The notes below the pieces were generated by a model that ran no database searches, was not told the origin of the DNA, and worked only from the letters and a program-made list of their open reading frames with translations. DNA of 64,000 bases. It comes from Pedobacter sp. SYSU D00535 (GTDB lineage: Bacteria; Bacteroidota; Bacteroidia; Sphingobacteriales; Sphingobacteriaceae). Positions 16,293 through 25,641 of this stretch are shown here, one piece after another; position 1 is the stretch's first letter, and each line of letters begins with the position of its first letter. The stretch covers positions 62,001-126,000 of the forward strand of contig NZ_JAFEWD010000007.1 of assembly GCF_017355855.1 (NCBI RefSeq). The letters run 5' to 3'. The translations under genes were made by a program, and so were the position numbers.

Positions 16293-18041
16293 TTAATTTA
16301 TCTGCCCCGTTACTACTTTCGGTACCGGGAAGTACTCAATCCCATCGCCATTTTTATATTTAGGACTGATATCCACCGGTAGTTTTCCAGAACCTTGCAT
16401 CTCTCCGCCGATAATCTTTGCGGAAGCTCGCTGCAGCTCGTCGCTATTCTGATAATTCACCAGTAGCGTCTTGCTTTGTTCTACTCCGGGAAGCCCTGAA
16501 ATAGTGTAGGGATTGGCAAAAAGAGCTGAAACAGTGTTCATCTTTGCTAAGCGTGCAATGAACGATTTAAGTTCGTTATTGTAGTCAATCGTGCGCTGCG
16601 GCCTTTTTCGATAATCGTGGATTCCAACGATAATCTGATTGTAATTGCTCAGTTCTTTCTGCATCCGGGAGATATCACTCGCGGAAGCAATTTTTGATAA
16701 CAGGAAGTTAGTGGAATTGGGAAACCGCTTGCTTATTTCCTGTTGAAACGCGGTCAGTTCAGTTACTCCAACGCTGATAATTGCTGTTTTTTCTACGGGA
16801 TTAAGTGCTTTCAGTAAGCTGTCGCTGTTTAAAACCGTAACGGCGGCGTCAGCTAGCCGTTGATTTAAAGCCATTGCTTCCGGACGGTTCAAAACCTCGT
16901 GCAAACGGGTAGTATCAAGATCAACAGGTTTGTTTAAGCCTGCCCAATACTTGGCAGCCAAAATCTTTTTTACGCTGTTGTTTACTTGTGTCCAGCTGAG
17001 TCTTTTCTCCCGGAGCGCCTGTTTGGTTAATTTAATAGCCCGCCGGGTATCTTCAGATAGCTCGATAATATCGTTACCTGCAATTATTGCTCTCACATCT
17101 GCTTCTCCTCCAGGAAAAAACTTTACTACGCCCTTCATTTCCATGGCGTCAGAAATAACTAGCCCTGTGAACCCTAGCTGTTCTTTCAACAGGCCGGTAA
17201 CAATAGGTTTCGACAAAGTGGAGGGCAGATTAGGAGTACTATCCAAAGCTGGAATGTTCATATGGGCCACCATAACGCCCGATGCGCCCTGCCGAATCAA
17301 TTCTTTAAAGGGATATAGTTCAAGGGTATCCAGGCGAGTTTTAGGAAAAGGCAGTTTGGGAAGATCGTAATGCGAATCTACGTCAGTATCTCCGTGTCCG
17401 GGGAAGTGTTTAATACTGACTAAAACACCTCCATCCTGCAACCCGTTCATGTAAGCCGAAGCTCTTGTCGCTACTTTAAACTTATTGTCTCCAAAAGATC
17501 TGTAGTTGATTACCGGGTTTCTTGGATTGTTATTGATATCCACAACAGGCGCGAAATTGAGATGCATTCCAAGAGTTTTAAAATCTTGTGCAATTGCTCT
17601 TCCCATGTCGTAAATCAGACGGTTATCTTGAATCGCACCGAGGGTCATCTGATAGGGATAAGACATCGTGCTGTCTAAGCGCATTCCTAAACCCCATTCG
17701 GCATCCATGGCTATCAATAAAGGAGTCTCGGATAATTGCTGGTAGCGCTCTGTTAAAATTGCCTGCCTACCTGGACCACCCTGAAAAAAAACCAGTCCAC
17801 CTACCTTTTCTCGTTTGATCATTGCTGCGACTGAATCTTCGTATGCTTTTCCCTTATCCGTATGAGCCCGAACAAAAAAGAGTTGCGCAATTCGCTCTTT
17901 CCTGTTTAATTTTCGAAAAACCGAGTCTACCCACTTTTCCTGGATTGAGTTCGTAGCATTGAACGGAATCTTTCCTTGCCCCACTGCGATTAAAGAACTG
18001 GCAAGTAGCTGCAGGAAGATGAAGAGTGCGCGGTTATTCAT
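16293..18041 (-). CDS. Glycoside hydrolase family 3 (beta-N-acetylhexosaminidase-like)
   Basis: This 582-aa exported enzyme has the GH3 N-terminal TIM barrel: KHFPGHGDT followed by DSHYDLP (the NagZ-type His/Asp pair) and nucleophile Asp in LVISDAMEM. Such enzymes remove N-acetylglucosamine from murein fragments or other glycans. A signal peptide occupies residues 1-21. The last 200 residues read as a GH3 C-terminal-type domain. Many Bacteroidetes homologues are about 1000 aa and end in a serine beta-lactamase-like domain, which is absent here. It is divergent from the small porin gene. Confidence 0.88.
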   Translation of the reverse strand: MNNRALFIFLQLLASSLIAVGQGKIPFNATNSIQEKWVDSVFRKLNRKERIAQLFFVRAHTDKGKAYEDSVAAMIKREKVGGLVFFQGGPGRQAILTERYQQLSETPLLIAMDAEWGLGMRLDSTMSYPYQMTLGAIQDNRLIYDMGRAIAQDFKTLGMHLNFAPVVDINNNPRNPVINYRSFGDNKFKVATRASAYMNGLQDGGVLVSIKHFPGHGDTDVDSHYDLPKLPFPKTRLDTLELYPFKELIRQGASGVMVAHMNIPALDSTPNLPSTLSKPIVTGLLKEQLGFTGLVISDAMEMKGVVKFFPGGEADVRAIIAGNDIIELSEDTRRAIKLTKQALREKRLSWTQVNNSVKKILAAKYWAGLNKPVDLDTTRLHEVLNRPEAMALNQRLADAAVTVLNSDSLLKALNPVEKTAIISVGVTELTAFQQEISKRFPNSTNFLLSKIASASDISRMQKELSNYNQIIVGIHDYRKRPQRTIDYNNELKSFIARLAKMNTVSALFANPYTISGLPGVEQSKTLLVNYQNSDELQRASAKIIGGEMQGSGKLPVDISPKYKNGDGIEYFPVPKVVTGQIN

Positions 18042-18203
18042 TTATAATAGAAGTTTTAGGAGTGTGTTTAAAAATAGACAGTTGTAGTTGATTTTAAAGT
18101 CAAATTATTACAAATATTAGCAAATACTTGTTTTTATCTAACTATAAAACAGATGGCATTATTATTTCTATTAGTTTTGAAACACACATCAACACTTAGA
18201 ATT

Positions 18204-18812
18204 ATGAAACGGATATTAATTACTTCATTAATTGCTCTGGCAGCAACTGTTGTAAACGCCCAGAGTGTGACCGTAAAGGCGGGTTTAAATTACTCAAATA
18301 TTACCCGCACCGGGGACGATAACTTTAAAACAGATTTCAAAACCGGCTTTCATGCCGGCGTAGGGGTAGATATTCCTCTGGTCGACCGCCTTTCTCTTGC
18401 ACCTGAAATTATGTACTCTCAAAAGGGATACGAAGTAGAAACGTCAGGGGTATTTGGTACTGGTGAGCGTACCATCACTTACAATTTTGTTGAGATTCCT
18501 ATCCTTGCTAAAATTACTGCAGCACCAGGCTTCAATATTCACCTGGGACCGCAGGTGTCTTTCCTCACTTCAACGACAACCACTTTTAAGTCGGGAGACA
18601 ATCAGTACCGCGAGAATGTGGAAGAGGACAATGATAACCTACGTAAGAACTTGATTGGAGGAGTAGTAGGAGTTGGCTTCGACATCAGCCCGAAAGTTAA
18701 TCTTCATGGTCGTTATGCACTAGATCTGAAGAGGAATGACGGAAGCGGCAATTCTACAACTCCCGAGTTTAGAAACCAGGTATTTCAGGTAGGATTAGGC
18801 TTCAGGCTTTAA
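18204..18812 (+). CDS. PorT-like outer-membrane beta-barrel protein
   Basis: This 202-aa protein has a signal peptide ending VVNAQ and a repeating amphipathic strand pattern ending in a terminal aromatic strand (QVFQVGLGFRL). It fits the small 'porin family / outer membrane protein beta-barrel' group (PF13568-like). The ATG at 18204 is preceded by a longer in-frame opening at 18153 whose residues are not signal-like. It has its own strong terminator. Function in the outer membrane is unknown. Confidence 0.8.
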   Translation: MKRILITSLIALAATVVNAQSVTVKAGLNYSNITRTGDDNFKTDFKTGFHAGVGVDIPLVDRLSLAPEIMYSQKGYEVETSGVFGTGERTITYNFVEIPILAKITAAPGFNIHLGPQVSFLTSTTTTFKSGDNQYRENVEEDNDNLRKNLIGGVVGVGFDISPKVNLHGRYALDLKRNDGSGNSTTPEFRNQVFQVGLGFRL

Positions 18813-18840
18813 GTTGCAATCGATCAGTTAATAATAAGAA

Positions 18841-18876
18841 AAAAGACCCGTTCAATTTTGAACGGGTCTTTTTTTT
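18841..18876. terminator. Strong bidirectional terminator
   Basis: A 15-bp perfect stem (18841-18855 with 18858-18872; core GACCCGTTCAA/TTGAACGGGTC) is followed by T's on the plus strand and by a T-rich run on the minus strand. It separates the porin gene and the Gly-Thr lipoprotein gene. Confidence 0.85.
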
Positions 18877-19129
18877 AAGGAGCTGGAGTAGTAGTGGTGC
18901 CGGTACCTGTACCCGTGGTATCGGTCGTTGTGCCAGTACCTGTGCCAGTACCTGTTCCTGTACCAGTACCCGTGCCTGTAGTGTCAGTGGTGGTTCCTGT
19001 GCCTGCAGGATCTGTGGTTCCTGTTCCGACGGCTGTGCTATCTGTCCCCGTCGTTCCCGTTCTGCTTGAAGAGCAAGCTGCCAGACCCAACCCTGAGGCT
19101 AGCAGTAGTGAAAAAAGTTTTGTTTTCAT
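18875..19129 (-). CDS. Low-complexity Gly/Thr-repeat lipoprotein
   Basis: An 84-aa protein with a clear lipoprotein signal (LGLAACSSS). The mature part is almost only Gly, Thr, Asp, Pro and Ala in GTGT and TTDTTG repeats. It has no globular domain and is probably a flexible envelope tether or wall-spanning tail; function unknown. The ATG at 19129 was chosen over 19159 because it begins the signal peptide (MKTKLF). The coding repeats are hexamer-based and may vary in length by slippage. Confidence 0.65.
   Translation of the reverse strand: MKTKLFSLLLASGLGLAACSSSRTGTTGTDSTAVGTGTTDPAGTGTTTDTTGTGTGTGTGTGTGTGTTTDTTGTGTGTTTTPAP
18898..19035 (-). repeat. Hexamer-based repeat tract encoding Gly-Thr
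   Basis: The tract consists of variants of a GGTACN/GGCACN hexamer in frame with the lipoprotein, interrupted by two copies of a Thr-Asp-Thr-Thr unit. Wobble positions vary, so it is an old, partly decayed repeat. Confidence 0.7.
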
Positions 19130-19257
19130 AGATAGATCATCAAATCTTACTACTAACAAAACCTTTTACCTTCGGTTTAAGAATAATTACTAAAATGTTA
19201 TACCTGACCGATTTATGTTAAATTCTCTTATAAGTTGGGTTCGTAACACAGCTAATG

Positions 19258-19545
19258 CTATTCGGTGGTTTGCTTAAACTCGCCGGCTGTATCTTGTCCT
19301 ACATGTGTTCTGGTACCACCAGAGTTAGTTTCTGAAGGTTGGTCTTGAGCAGGCTCTGTCCTTTGCGCCCCTTTGCCTTCGACTGTTTGTACCTGGGTAG
19401 AATCAAGTGCCGACTGTGATCTGTTGCTATCAAGGACTGAGCTTGTGTCTGAATAGTTCTCATTACTTTGCTGCGAGCGGTTGCTGGGAGTACAAGCGGC
19501 AAAGGCTAATCCTCCAAGAATGTATAAATATGCTTTTATTTTCAT
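19258..19545 (-). CDS. Small Ser/Gln-rich lipoprotein, hypothetical
   Basis: A 95-aa protein with lipobox FAAC at residues 16-19, then a polar disordered chain rich in Ser, Gln, Thr, Asn and Glu. No domain is recognised. Its general form (lipid anchor plus disordered tail) is the same as that of the preceding Gly-Thr protein, though the sequences differ. The ATG at 19545 begins the signal peptide; a longer frame from 19581 is less likely. Confidence 0.6.
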   Translation of the reverse strand: MKIKAYLYILGGLAFAACTPSNRSQQSNENYSDTSSVLDSNRSQSALDSTQVQTVEGKGAQRTEPAQDQPSETNSGGTRTHVGQDTAGEFKQTTE

Positions 19546-19609
19546 AGCTGGTTTTGTCTTAATTATTCTTTTGACTAACAAATTAAAGCTGCATTAGATT
19601 TGGCAGAAA

Positions 19610-19641
19610 AATAAAAAGCCCTGCAGTAATGCTGCAGGGCT
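19610..19641 (-). terminator. Terminator of nrdJ
   Basis: On the minus strand AGCCCTGCAG and CTGCAGGGCT form a 10-bp stem (19641-19617) followed by a TTTTTATTTTT tail. Confidence 0.8.
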
Positions 19642-19669
19642 AACCTTTTTTGTATTTATTAAACCTTAA

Positions 19670-22600
19670 TTAAGAGCATCCTCCCTGGGTGCCGCAATTC
19701 AAACACTTGTAACAAGTTCCTGAGCGCACCATTATATGACCACAGTTTGTACAGGCTGGAGCGTCAGACTGTCCTCCTCCTGAAATGTCTAGCACCGGTT
19801 TTAATACCTTATCAGACGATACTTTTGATGCTTCTGTTACAGGCTCTAGTGAAGGATTTACATCTTCATCAGCCATCTGCGGGTTACCCAGAACAGCGTT
19901 CTGCTCGGTTAACACGTGTACCAGATCGGTACGGTTCAAATACTCATAGCCAAGCAAGCGGAAAATATAGTCGATGATGGAAGTCGAACTCTTGATGTTA
20001 TCGTGTCCGCTAACCATACCTGATGGTTCGAAACGAGTAAATGTAAACTTGTCAACAAACTCTTCAAGTGGTACTCCGTATTGTAAACCAACCGAAACGG
20101 CAATAGCGAAACAGTTCATCAACGACCGGAACGTTGCCCCTTCTTTGTGCATATCCACGAAGATTTCTCCTAAAGTACCATCTTCGTACTCACCTGTCCG
20201 AACGTAAACTGTTTGTCCGCCAACGGATGCTTTTTGTGTAAAGCCACGACGCTTAGCAGGCATCACCTTGCGTTCAACAACTGATGATAGCTGACGTTTG
20301 AAGGTTGTATCGGTCGACTTTTCTATGATAGCACGAGCTGCCTCTAACACTTGCTCCGGAGTTAGATCGCTAAGTTTAACGTTTGCTGCTTCGCCTAATA
20401 CTTCTTCTACAGAATCAATAGACTCGTCGTCTTTCTTGTCAGATTTTGTAGAAAGTGGTTGAGATAGTTTACAGCCATCACGATAAAGAGCATTAGCCTT
20501 AAGCGCAAGTTTCCATGAAAGTTCGTAGCAATCTTTAATCTCTTCAACAGTGGCTTCGTTTGGAAGGTTGATAGTTTTAGAAATCGCTCCGGATAAGAAC
20601 GGCTGAGCAGCTGCCATCATTTTGATGTGACCGTGTGCGTGGATGTAACGCTGACCTTTCGCTCCACATTTGTTTGCACAGTCAAAGATAGGATAGTGCT
20701 CTTCTTTTAGATACGGAGCGCCTTCAATAGTCATCGTACCACAGATGTACTCGTTTGCTTCCGCGATTTGTTGTCTGCTGAAGCCGATAGCACGAAGAAG
20801 ATTGAAATCCGGAGCATTGTACTGCTCGGTCTTAAAGCCTAGTCGTTTCAAGCAATCTTCACCCAGGGTCCATTGGTTAAATACAAATCCAATTTCAAAA
20901 GCTGCTAGCAGTGATTTGTCAATTTTCTCGAGTTCATCCTGAGTGAATCCTTTAGCAGAAAGTGTATCAAAGTTGATATGAGGAGCACCTTTTAAAGTAG
21001 CATGTCCTTTGGCATAGTTAACAATGGCTTCGATCTCATGCTCTTTGTATCCTTGGTTTCTCAGGGCTGCTGGAACACCTTGATTGATGATCTTGAAGTA
21101 GCCGCCGCCCGAAAGTTTTTTGAACTTAACCAGCGCAAAATCTGGTTCGATACCGGTAGTATCGCAATCCATTACCAAGCCGATGGTTCCTGTAGGAGCA
21201 ATAACTGTAGTTTGTGCGTTGCGGTAACCGTACTTCTCGCCTAGTTCAACTGCTTTGTCCCAGGCATTGCAAGCTGCCGATAAGAGATAGTCCGGACAAT
21301 ATTTTTGATCGATTCCCGGAGGCGCGATTTCCAGACCCTCGTAGTTCTCTGTCGCGTTGTAAGCCGCATAGCGGTGATTGCGCATCACACGCAACATATG
21401 TTGTTTATTGTCTTCGTATCTTCTGAACGATCCCAACTCTCTTGCCATCTCTGCAGAAGTTGCATAAGCGGTACCAGTCATGATAGCAGTAATCGCACCG
21501 CCGATAGCACGTGCTTTATCGCTGTCGTAAGGAATTCCTGCAACCATCAGCATAGAACCAAGGTTCGCGTATCCTAATCCCAAAGTTCTGTAATCGTATG
21601 ATAGCTGAGCAACCTCTTTTGATGGGAATTGAGCCATCAAAACTGAAATCTCCAACACAACAGTCCAAACACGGCAAGCATGCTCAAACCCTTTTACATC
21701 GAAAGTCAAGGTATCAGGGTTGAAGAAATGTGCGAGATTGATTGAGGCAAGATTACATGCAGTATTATCAAGGAACATGTACTCTGAACAAGGATTGGAA
21801 GCATTGATTCGACCTCCTTCAGGACAAGTATGCCATTCGTTAATTGTAGTATCATACTGAACTCCGGGATCTGCACAAGCCCATGCGGCGAAAGCAATAT
21901 CCTGCCATAGCTTCTCGGCAGAAATTGATTTCATGATACGGCCATCAGTACGGGCTTTTAAATCCCAGGTAGAGCCAGACTCAAGAGCTCTGAAGAACGC
22001 ATTTGGAATACGAACTGAGTTGTTCGAGTTTTGACCTGCTACGGTCCTGTAAGCCTCGCCTTCGTAGTCAGATGAGTAGCCGGCAGCAATTAGGGCCGCT
22101 ACTTTGCGTTCCTCTTCTACCTTCCAGTTCACAAAACCTTCTATTTCCGGGTGGTCTAGATCCAGACAAACCATTTTAGCTGCACGACGAGTGGTTCCTC
22201 CCGACTTAATCGCTCCAGCAGCCCGGTCACCAATTTTAAGGAAGGACATCAAACCAGAGGAGTAGCCGCCGCCGGATAAACGTTCGTTCTCGCCGCGAAT
22301 AGCAGAAAAGTTTGTTCCAACTCCTGAGCCGTATTTGAAGATTCGGGCTTCCCGCACCCAAAGGTCCATGATCCCACCTTCATTTACCAGATCATCTTCT
22401 ACTGAAAGAATAAAGCAGGCGTGGGGCTGCGGACGCTCATAAGCTGAAGTCGATTTCTTCAACTCTTCAGTTTCCGGATCTACATAATAGTGTCCCTGCG
22501 GTTTACCTGAAATGCCGTAAGCACTGTGCAAGCCGGTGTTGAACCACTGCGGAGAGTTAGGCGCTGCCAACTGACCCACAATGGTGTATACTAATTCATC

Positions 22601-22969
22601 GTAAAAAATGTCTGCATCCTGTGGAGTTGCAAAGTATCCGTAACGAATACCCCATCGTCTCCAGCAATCCGCCATTCGGTGCGCTACCTGCTTGATGCTT
22701 TTCTCAGAACCAGTAGTGCCGTCAGCTTGAGGTACACCGGCTTTTCGGAAATATTTTTGCGCTAGAATATCAGTTGCAACCTGGCTCCAGGAAGCCGGAA
22801 CTTCTACATCATTCATTTCAAACACTGCATCTCCTGCAGGATTTCTGATAACTGATGAACGCTTTTCATAAGTGAACAAATCATATACATTCACTCCTTC
22901 TTTCGAGAAGTAGCGCTGAAAGCCTAAGCCGGCTCCTTTTGCTTTTTTAGTTGCAGTATTCTTACCCAT
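19670..22969 (-). CDS. nrdJ: Adenosylcobalamin-dependent (class II) ribonucleoside-diphosphate reductase
   Basis: A 1099-aa class II enzyme that makes deoxyribonucleotides using B12. The N-terminal catalytic barrel includes [30 protein letters not shown] (active-site Cys), and [20 protein letters not shown], the NrdJ signature. The C-terminus carries a four-cysteine zinc-finger-like tail (CTNCGHI, CYKCLNC). Length fits the long NrdJ form. It is monocistronic: it has its own promoter and terminator. No cobalamin riboswitch was recognised in the 350-bp upstream region, but two DnaA-box-like sites are present. Confidence 0.95.
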   Translation of the reverse strand: MGKNTATKKAKGAGLGFQRYFSKEGVNVYDLFTYEKRSSVIRNPAGDAVFEMNDVEVPASWSQVATDILAQKYFRKAGVPQADGTTGSEKSIKQVAHRMADCWRRWGIRYGYFATPQDADIFYDELVYTIVGQLAAPNSPQWFNTGLHSAYGISGKPQGHYYVDPETEELKKSTSAYERPQPHACFILSVEDDLVNEGGIMDLWVREARIFKYGSGVGTNFSAIRGENERLSGGGYSSGLMSFLKIGDRAAGAIKSGGTTRRAAKMVCLDLDHPEIEGFVNWKVEEERKVAALIAAGYSSDYEGEAYRTVAGQNSNNSVRIPNAFFRALESGSTWDLKARTDGRIMKSISAEKLWQDIAFAAWACADPGVQYDTTINEWHTCPEGGRINASNPCSEYMFLDNTACNLASINLAHFFNPDTLTFDVKGFEHACRVWTVVLEISVLMAQFPSKEVAQLSYDYRTLGLGYANLGSMLMVAGIPYDSDKARAIGGAITAIMTGTAYATSAEMARELGSFRRYEDNKQHMLRVMRNHRYAAYNATENYEGLEIAPPGIDQKYCPDYLLSAACNAWDKAVELGEKYGYRNAQTTVIAPTGTIGLVMDCDTTGIEPDFALVKFKKLSGGGYFKIINQGVPAALRNQGYKEHEIEAIVNYAKGHATLKGAPHINFDTLSAKGFTQDELEKIDKSLLAAFEIGFVFNQWTLGEDCLKRLGFKTEQYNAPDFNLLRAIGFSRQQIAEANEYICGTMTIEGAPYLKEEHYPIFDCANKCGAKGQRYIHAHGHIKMMAAAQPFLSGAISKTINLPNEATVEEIKDCYELSWKLALKANALYRDGCKLSQPLSTKSDKKDDESIDSVEEVLGEAANVKLSDLTPEQVLEAARAIIEKSTDTTFKRQLSSVVERKVMPAKRRGFTQKASVGGQTVYVRTGEYEDGTLGEIFVDMHKEGATFRSLMNCFAIAVSVGLQYGVPLEEFVDKFTFTRFEPSGMVSGHDNIKSSTSIIDYIFRLLGYEYLNRTDLVHVLTEQNAVLGNPQMADEDVNPSLEPVTEASKVSSDKVLKPVLDISGGGQSDAPACTNCGHIMVRSGTCYKCLNCGTQGGCS

Positions 22970-23038
22970 ATCCTAGTATTATTTTTTGACTTTTTAATCT
23001 GTATTATCTCCTGTTGAAAAACTATAAGGAGTTTTTAT

Positions 23039-23069
23039 CAAATTTATCAGTCCCGGCGATCGGAAGCAA
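23039..23069 (-). promoter_or_regulatory. nrdJ promoter
   Basis: On the minus strand TTG (23069-23067) and TAAATTTG (23046-23039) are separated by 20 nt. Predicted start is near 23034, giving a leader of about 65 nt. Confidence 0.65.
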
Positions 23070-23075
23070 TTTCGG

Positions 23076-23161
23076 TTTTCCACAGCGATTTTTCAATTCT
23101 TAGCCTACGGGCTAAAAAATGTTCTAAATCATTTAATAGCAAGGTATTATAATGTGGAAAA
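23076..23161. promoter_or_regulatory. Pair of DnaA-box-like sites in inverted orientation
   Basis: TTTTCCACA at 23076-23084 (plus) and at 23161-23153 (minus) both fit the relaxed DnaA box TTWTNCACA. The first abuts the -33 element of nrdJ. Confidence 0.4.
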
Positions 23162-23327
23162 CTTCGAAAAACACTTGGTGTAAAGCGCAAAAAATTAAGC
23201 AAGGGGAAATTCCTGAAACTTAATGTAAAAAGAATTGAATCAGAAGGGGGAGATGCCGAAAAAAGGAGGAAAAAAATGAGAGCGTTTTGATCTTCCTGGC
23301 CGGAAGAATAAGCAGTAGAAGCGAAAC

Positions 23328-23525
23328 TTAGACGAGTTTTGAAGTGAGAACGGTCAAAACTTTCGCAATTACATAAGCAAAAAGAGTAGAAACGGCGGCA
23401 TATAGAAGCCCTGTTGCCAGTTGAACCTTGATGCTTTGCTCGGGTAAAGAAGTTTGTATTAAAAAGTAAATCATAAAGAAAAATACAAACTCAAAAAGGT
23501 ACAGAATAAGTGCTTGTTTTTTCAT
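23328..23525 (-). CDS. Small two-helix membrane protein, hypothetical
   Basis: A 65-aa protein with two hydrophobic segments (about 4-25 and 33-58) and a short loop. No family is recognised. The ATG at 23525 (MKKQALILYLFEF) was chosen because the longer frame to 23564 runs through a terminator hairpin. It follows pyk on the same strand but beyond that terminator. Confidence 0.6.
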   Translation of the reverse strand: MKKQALILYLFEFVFFFMIYFLIQTSLPEQSIKVQLATGLLYAAVSTLFAYVIAKVLTVLTSKLV

Positions 23526-23537
23526 ATCGCAAGATAA

Positions 23538-23569
23538 AAAAAGTGGCCGAACAAATTCGGCCACTTTTT
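23538..23569 (-). terminator. Terminator downstream of pyk
   Basis: Fourteen-base perfect arms with core GTGGCCGAA/TTCGGCCAC, a 4-nt loop and T5 on the minus strand, 18 bp after the pyk stop. Confidence 0.85.
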
Positions 23570-23586
23570 AAATTTTAATGTTGTTC

Positions 23587-25017
23587 TTAATCAACCACCG
23601 TTACTCTGATCATATTAGTTTTGCCTTTCTTTTCGATCGGCATTGCTGCTGTATTGATCACGATTTCTCCCGGCATTATTAATCTTTCATCTTTTAATAT
23701 ACGGTTCACATCGCTGATGGATTGATCAGTACTTTCAGATTTATCATAATAAAAGCCTCTAACTCCCCAAAGTAAACTAAGGGTATTCAACAGTGATTTA
23801 TTGCTGGTGAAGATGAAGGTACTTGCTTTCGGACGATGGCTTGAAATTTCAAAAGCTGTATATCCTGATGAAGTCATCGCTACAATACCAATCGCATTTG
23901 TTTTTTCTGAAAGATAAACTGCAGATCCGCAAACTGCGTCAGACATATATCTTGGAGAATTGTCATTTAGTTTTTTAGGCGTTTGATAAGGGTACGCTGT
24001 TTCCTCAATGTTCTTGATGATTTTCGCCATTGTCTCAATAACGATCAGCGGGAACTCGCCTACTGAGGTTTCCCCGCTAAGCATTACAGCATCCGCTCCA
24101 TCCAGCACAGAGTTTGCAACGTCATTCACTTCTGCACGGGTTGGACGTGGTGTAGTGATCATGCTTTCGAGCATCTGTGTAGCCACAATAACAGGCTTAG
24201 ATGCCTCACGACATTTACGTGCAATCATTTTTTGCAACACAGGCACCTGCTCCATTGGCATCTCCACACCCAGGTCTCCACGGGCCACCATTACCCCGTC
24301 AGTAGCAGCAATAATAGCATCTATGTTGTCAATAGCCTCTGGTTTCTCGATTTTAGCAATTACCCGCGCAGTCTTTCCGCTTCGGCTGATGATTCTTTTC
24401 AGATCAACGATATCTTCAGCTGTACGAACAAAAGAAAGTCCGATCCATTCAACATCGTTTTCCAAAGCTAGCTCAAGATTGCTTAAGTCTTCTTCAGTTA
24501 AGCTGGGGATAGAAATTTTAGTATTTGGAAGGTTTACTCCTTTACGGGATGTGAGAATACCACCATGAATAACTTCACAAACCACGGTATCTTTATTGTT
24601 TGTGTCGATTACCCGCATCTGCAGCTTGCCATCATCTAACAAAATGGTCTCGCCTGCTCTTACATCTTTTGGGAAGTTTTGATAGGTGATGTAGATCTGT
24701 TTGTCGTTGCCCAACATCTCATTAGTGGTAATTTCAATGCGATTACCATTAATTAAATGTATGCCACCATCTTGAACTTTACCGATTCGGATTTTTGGTC
24801 CCTGAAGGTCGGCAAGAATACCTACGTGGGTTTTATATTGTTTGTTGATTTCCCGGATGGTGTCGATAGTTTTCTGATGGTCGGCCTGGCTGCCGTGCGA
24901 AAAATTTAACCGGCAAACATCTACCCCAGCCTTAATCATGCTGAGTAGTGTTTCTTTACCCGACGATGCCGGGCCTAATGTTGCAACTATTTTTGTCCTT
25001 TTATGAACTTGTCTCAT
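23587..25017 (-). CDS. pyk: Pyruvate kinase
   Basis: This 476-aa glycolytic enzyme converts phosphoenolpyruvate and ADP to pyruvate and ATP in the cytoplasm. Recognisable motifs are TKIVATLGPAS at the start, CRLNFSHGS, ADLQGPKIRIG, the catalytic lysine segment ARVIAKIEKPEA, GVMVARGDLGVEMP and MLSGETSVGEFP. Length is typical of bacterial Pyk. It is separated by 58 bp from the IPExxxVDY gene upstream on the same strand, which may be co-transcribed with it, a linkage familiar in this phylum. Confidence 0.96.
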   Translation of the reverse strand: MRQVHKRTKIVATLGPASSGKETLLSMIKAGVDVCRLNFSHGSQADHQKTIDTIREINKQYKTHVGILADLQGPKIRIGKVQDGGIHLINGNRIEITTNEMLGNDKQIYITYQNFPKDVRAGETILLDDGKLQMRVIDTNNKDTVVCEVIHGGILTSRKGVNLPNTKISIPSLTEEDLSNLELALENDVEWIGLSFVRTAEDIVDLKRIISRSGKTARVIAKIEKPEAIDNIDAIIAATDGVMVARGDLGVEMPMEQVPVLQKMIARKCREASKPVIVATQMLESMITTPRPTRAEVNDVANSVLDGADAVMLSGETSVGEFPLIVIETMAKIIKNIEETAYPYQTPKKLNDNSPRYMSDAVCGSAVYLSEKTNAIGIVAMTSSGYTAFEISSHRPKASTFIFTSNKSLLNTLSLLWGVRGFYYDKSESTDQSISDVNRILKDERLIMPGEIVINTAAMPIEKKGKTNMIRVTVVD

Positions 25018-25075
25018 CGTAACCTATTTGTATAATTTCAAAATTGGTGTATTTTCTACACTATGAATAACTCTG

Positions 25076-25492
25076 CTAAAATATTAGATTTTCTTTAGAT
25101 TTCAACTTTTCCGGATTAACTTCCACGGCAACAACAACTTCAGGCAACTTGTTTAGACCATCTATAAAATGTGTCAAGTCCTCATCGTCAATGTAATTTC
25201 GGATAAGGATGAAGTAATCAACTTGCTTCATTTCCGGGATTAAGAATCCGTCGCTTCCCTTATTGCCTAGTAAAAAGAATTCTGTTTCAGAGCCTGGAGC
25301 CTGGTGCAGGTATCTGGAAAAGTAAACCGGTTCTTCCTTTTTAATTTGAAAGGAGAGCTCATCGATTTTGGAGAAGTCTACATTTAACTGCCTGTTGATT
25401 TTGAAGCAAAGCAAGTAGTCTTTTAATGAACACGTGATTGCTATTAAAACAAAATCCAGATCTAGTTCGTATTTTAATGTAAGCTTATTCAA
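25076..25492 (-). CDS. IPExxxVDY family protein
   Basis: A 138-aa cytoplasmic protein of unknown function carrying the family signature IPEMKQVDYF. The frame is open from an ATG at 25627, but the first 45 residues of that version are unlike the family and overlap a well-formed acpP promoter on the other strand. A TTG at 25492 gives MNKLTLKYELDLDFVLIAI, the expected N-terminus, and is preferred. The family is largely confined to Bacteroidetes, next to acpP and pyk. Confidence 0.8.
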   Translation of the reverse strand: MNKLTLKYELDLDFVLIAITCSLKDYLLCFKINRQLNVDFSKIDELSFQIKKEEPVYFSRYLHQAPGSETEFFLLGNKGSDGFLIPEMKQVDYFILIRNYIDDEDLTHFIDGLNKLPEVVVAVEVNPEKLKSKENLIF

Positions 25493-25575
25493 AACCTCAA
25501 TTAAACGCAACGAAATTACAAAAGAATACCAATTATAAGTGTGATGTTGCTCATTTTTGAGTGAAAACAAAAAGG

Positions 25576-25606
25576 TTTGATATTTATCAGAATTTATTTT
25601 TCTTTG
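25576..25606 (+). promoter_or_regulatory. acpP promoter
   Basis: TTTG (25576-25579), exactly 19 nt, then TTTCTTTG (25599-25606), one mismatch to TAnnTTTG. Predicted start near 25611, about 30 nt before acpP. Confidence 0.6.
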
Positions 25607-25641
25607 CACAGAATTATTAAAAACCACTAAAAATTAAAACT

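Larger units (their letters stand above)
22970..23327. other. 358-bp regulatory region upstream of nrdJ
   Basis: No gene is seen. It holds the nrdJ promoter (23069-23039), two TTTTCCACA boxes in opposite orientation (23076-23084 and 23161-23153), a 6-bp hairpin TTAGCC-TACG-GGCTAA (23100-23115) and a short ACACTTGGTGT palindrome (23171-23181). No B12-box or B12 riboswitch core was found by eye. The part from 23200 to 23327 is purine-rich with no clear element. Confidence 0.6.

Noticed and set aside
18898-19035. CRISPR array
   Set aside because: The repeats are contiguous hexamers with no unique spacers, and they are coding.
18894-19193. Plus-strand ORF of Val-Pro repeats opposite the Gly-Thr lipoprotein
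   Set aside because: It is the complement of a hexamer repeat tract; the minus frame has a real lipoprotein signal peptide and a terminator, the plus frame has neither.
23100-23115. TTAGCC-TACG-GGCTAA hairpin as terminator
   Set aside because: Six-bp stem without a T-run on the transcribed side, in a promoter region.
23171-23181. NrdR box (ACACTTGGTGT palindrome)
   Set aside because: The palindrome is 11 bp and lacks the A/T-rich centre and 16-bp length of NrdR boxes; only one copy is present.
22970-23327. Cobalamin riboswitch before nrdJ
   Set aside because: No B12-box-like core (GCCACTG) or the expected multi-stem layout was visible on the minus strand.
24008-24568. Plus-strand 186-aa ORF within pyk
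   Set aside because: Antisense shadow of the highly conserved pyruvate kinase frame.
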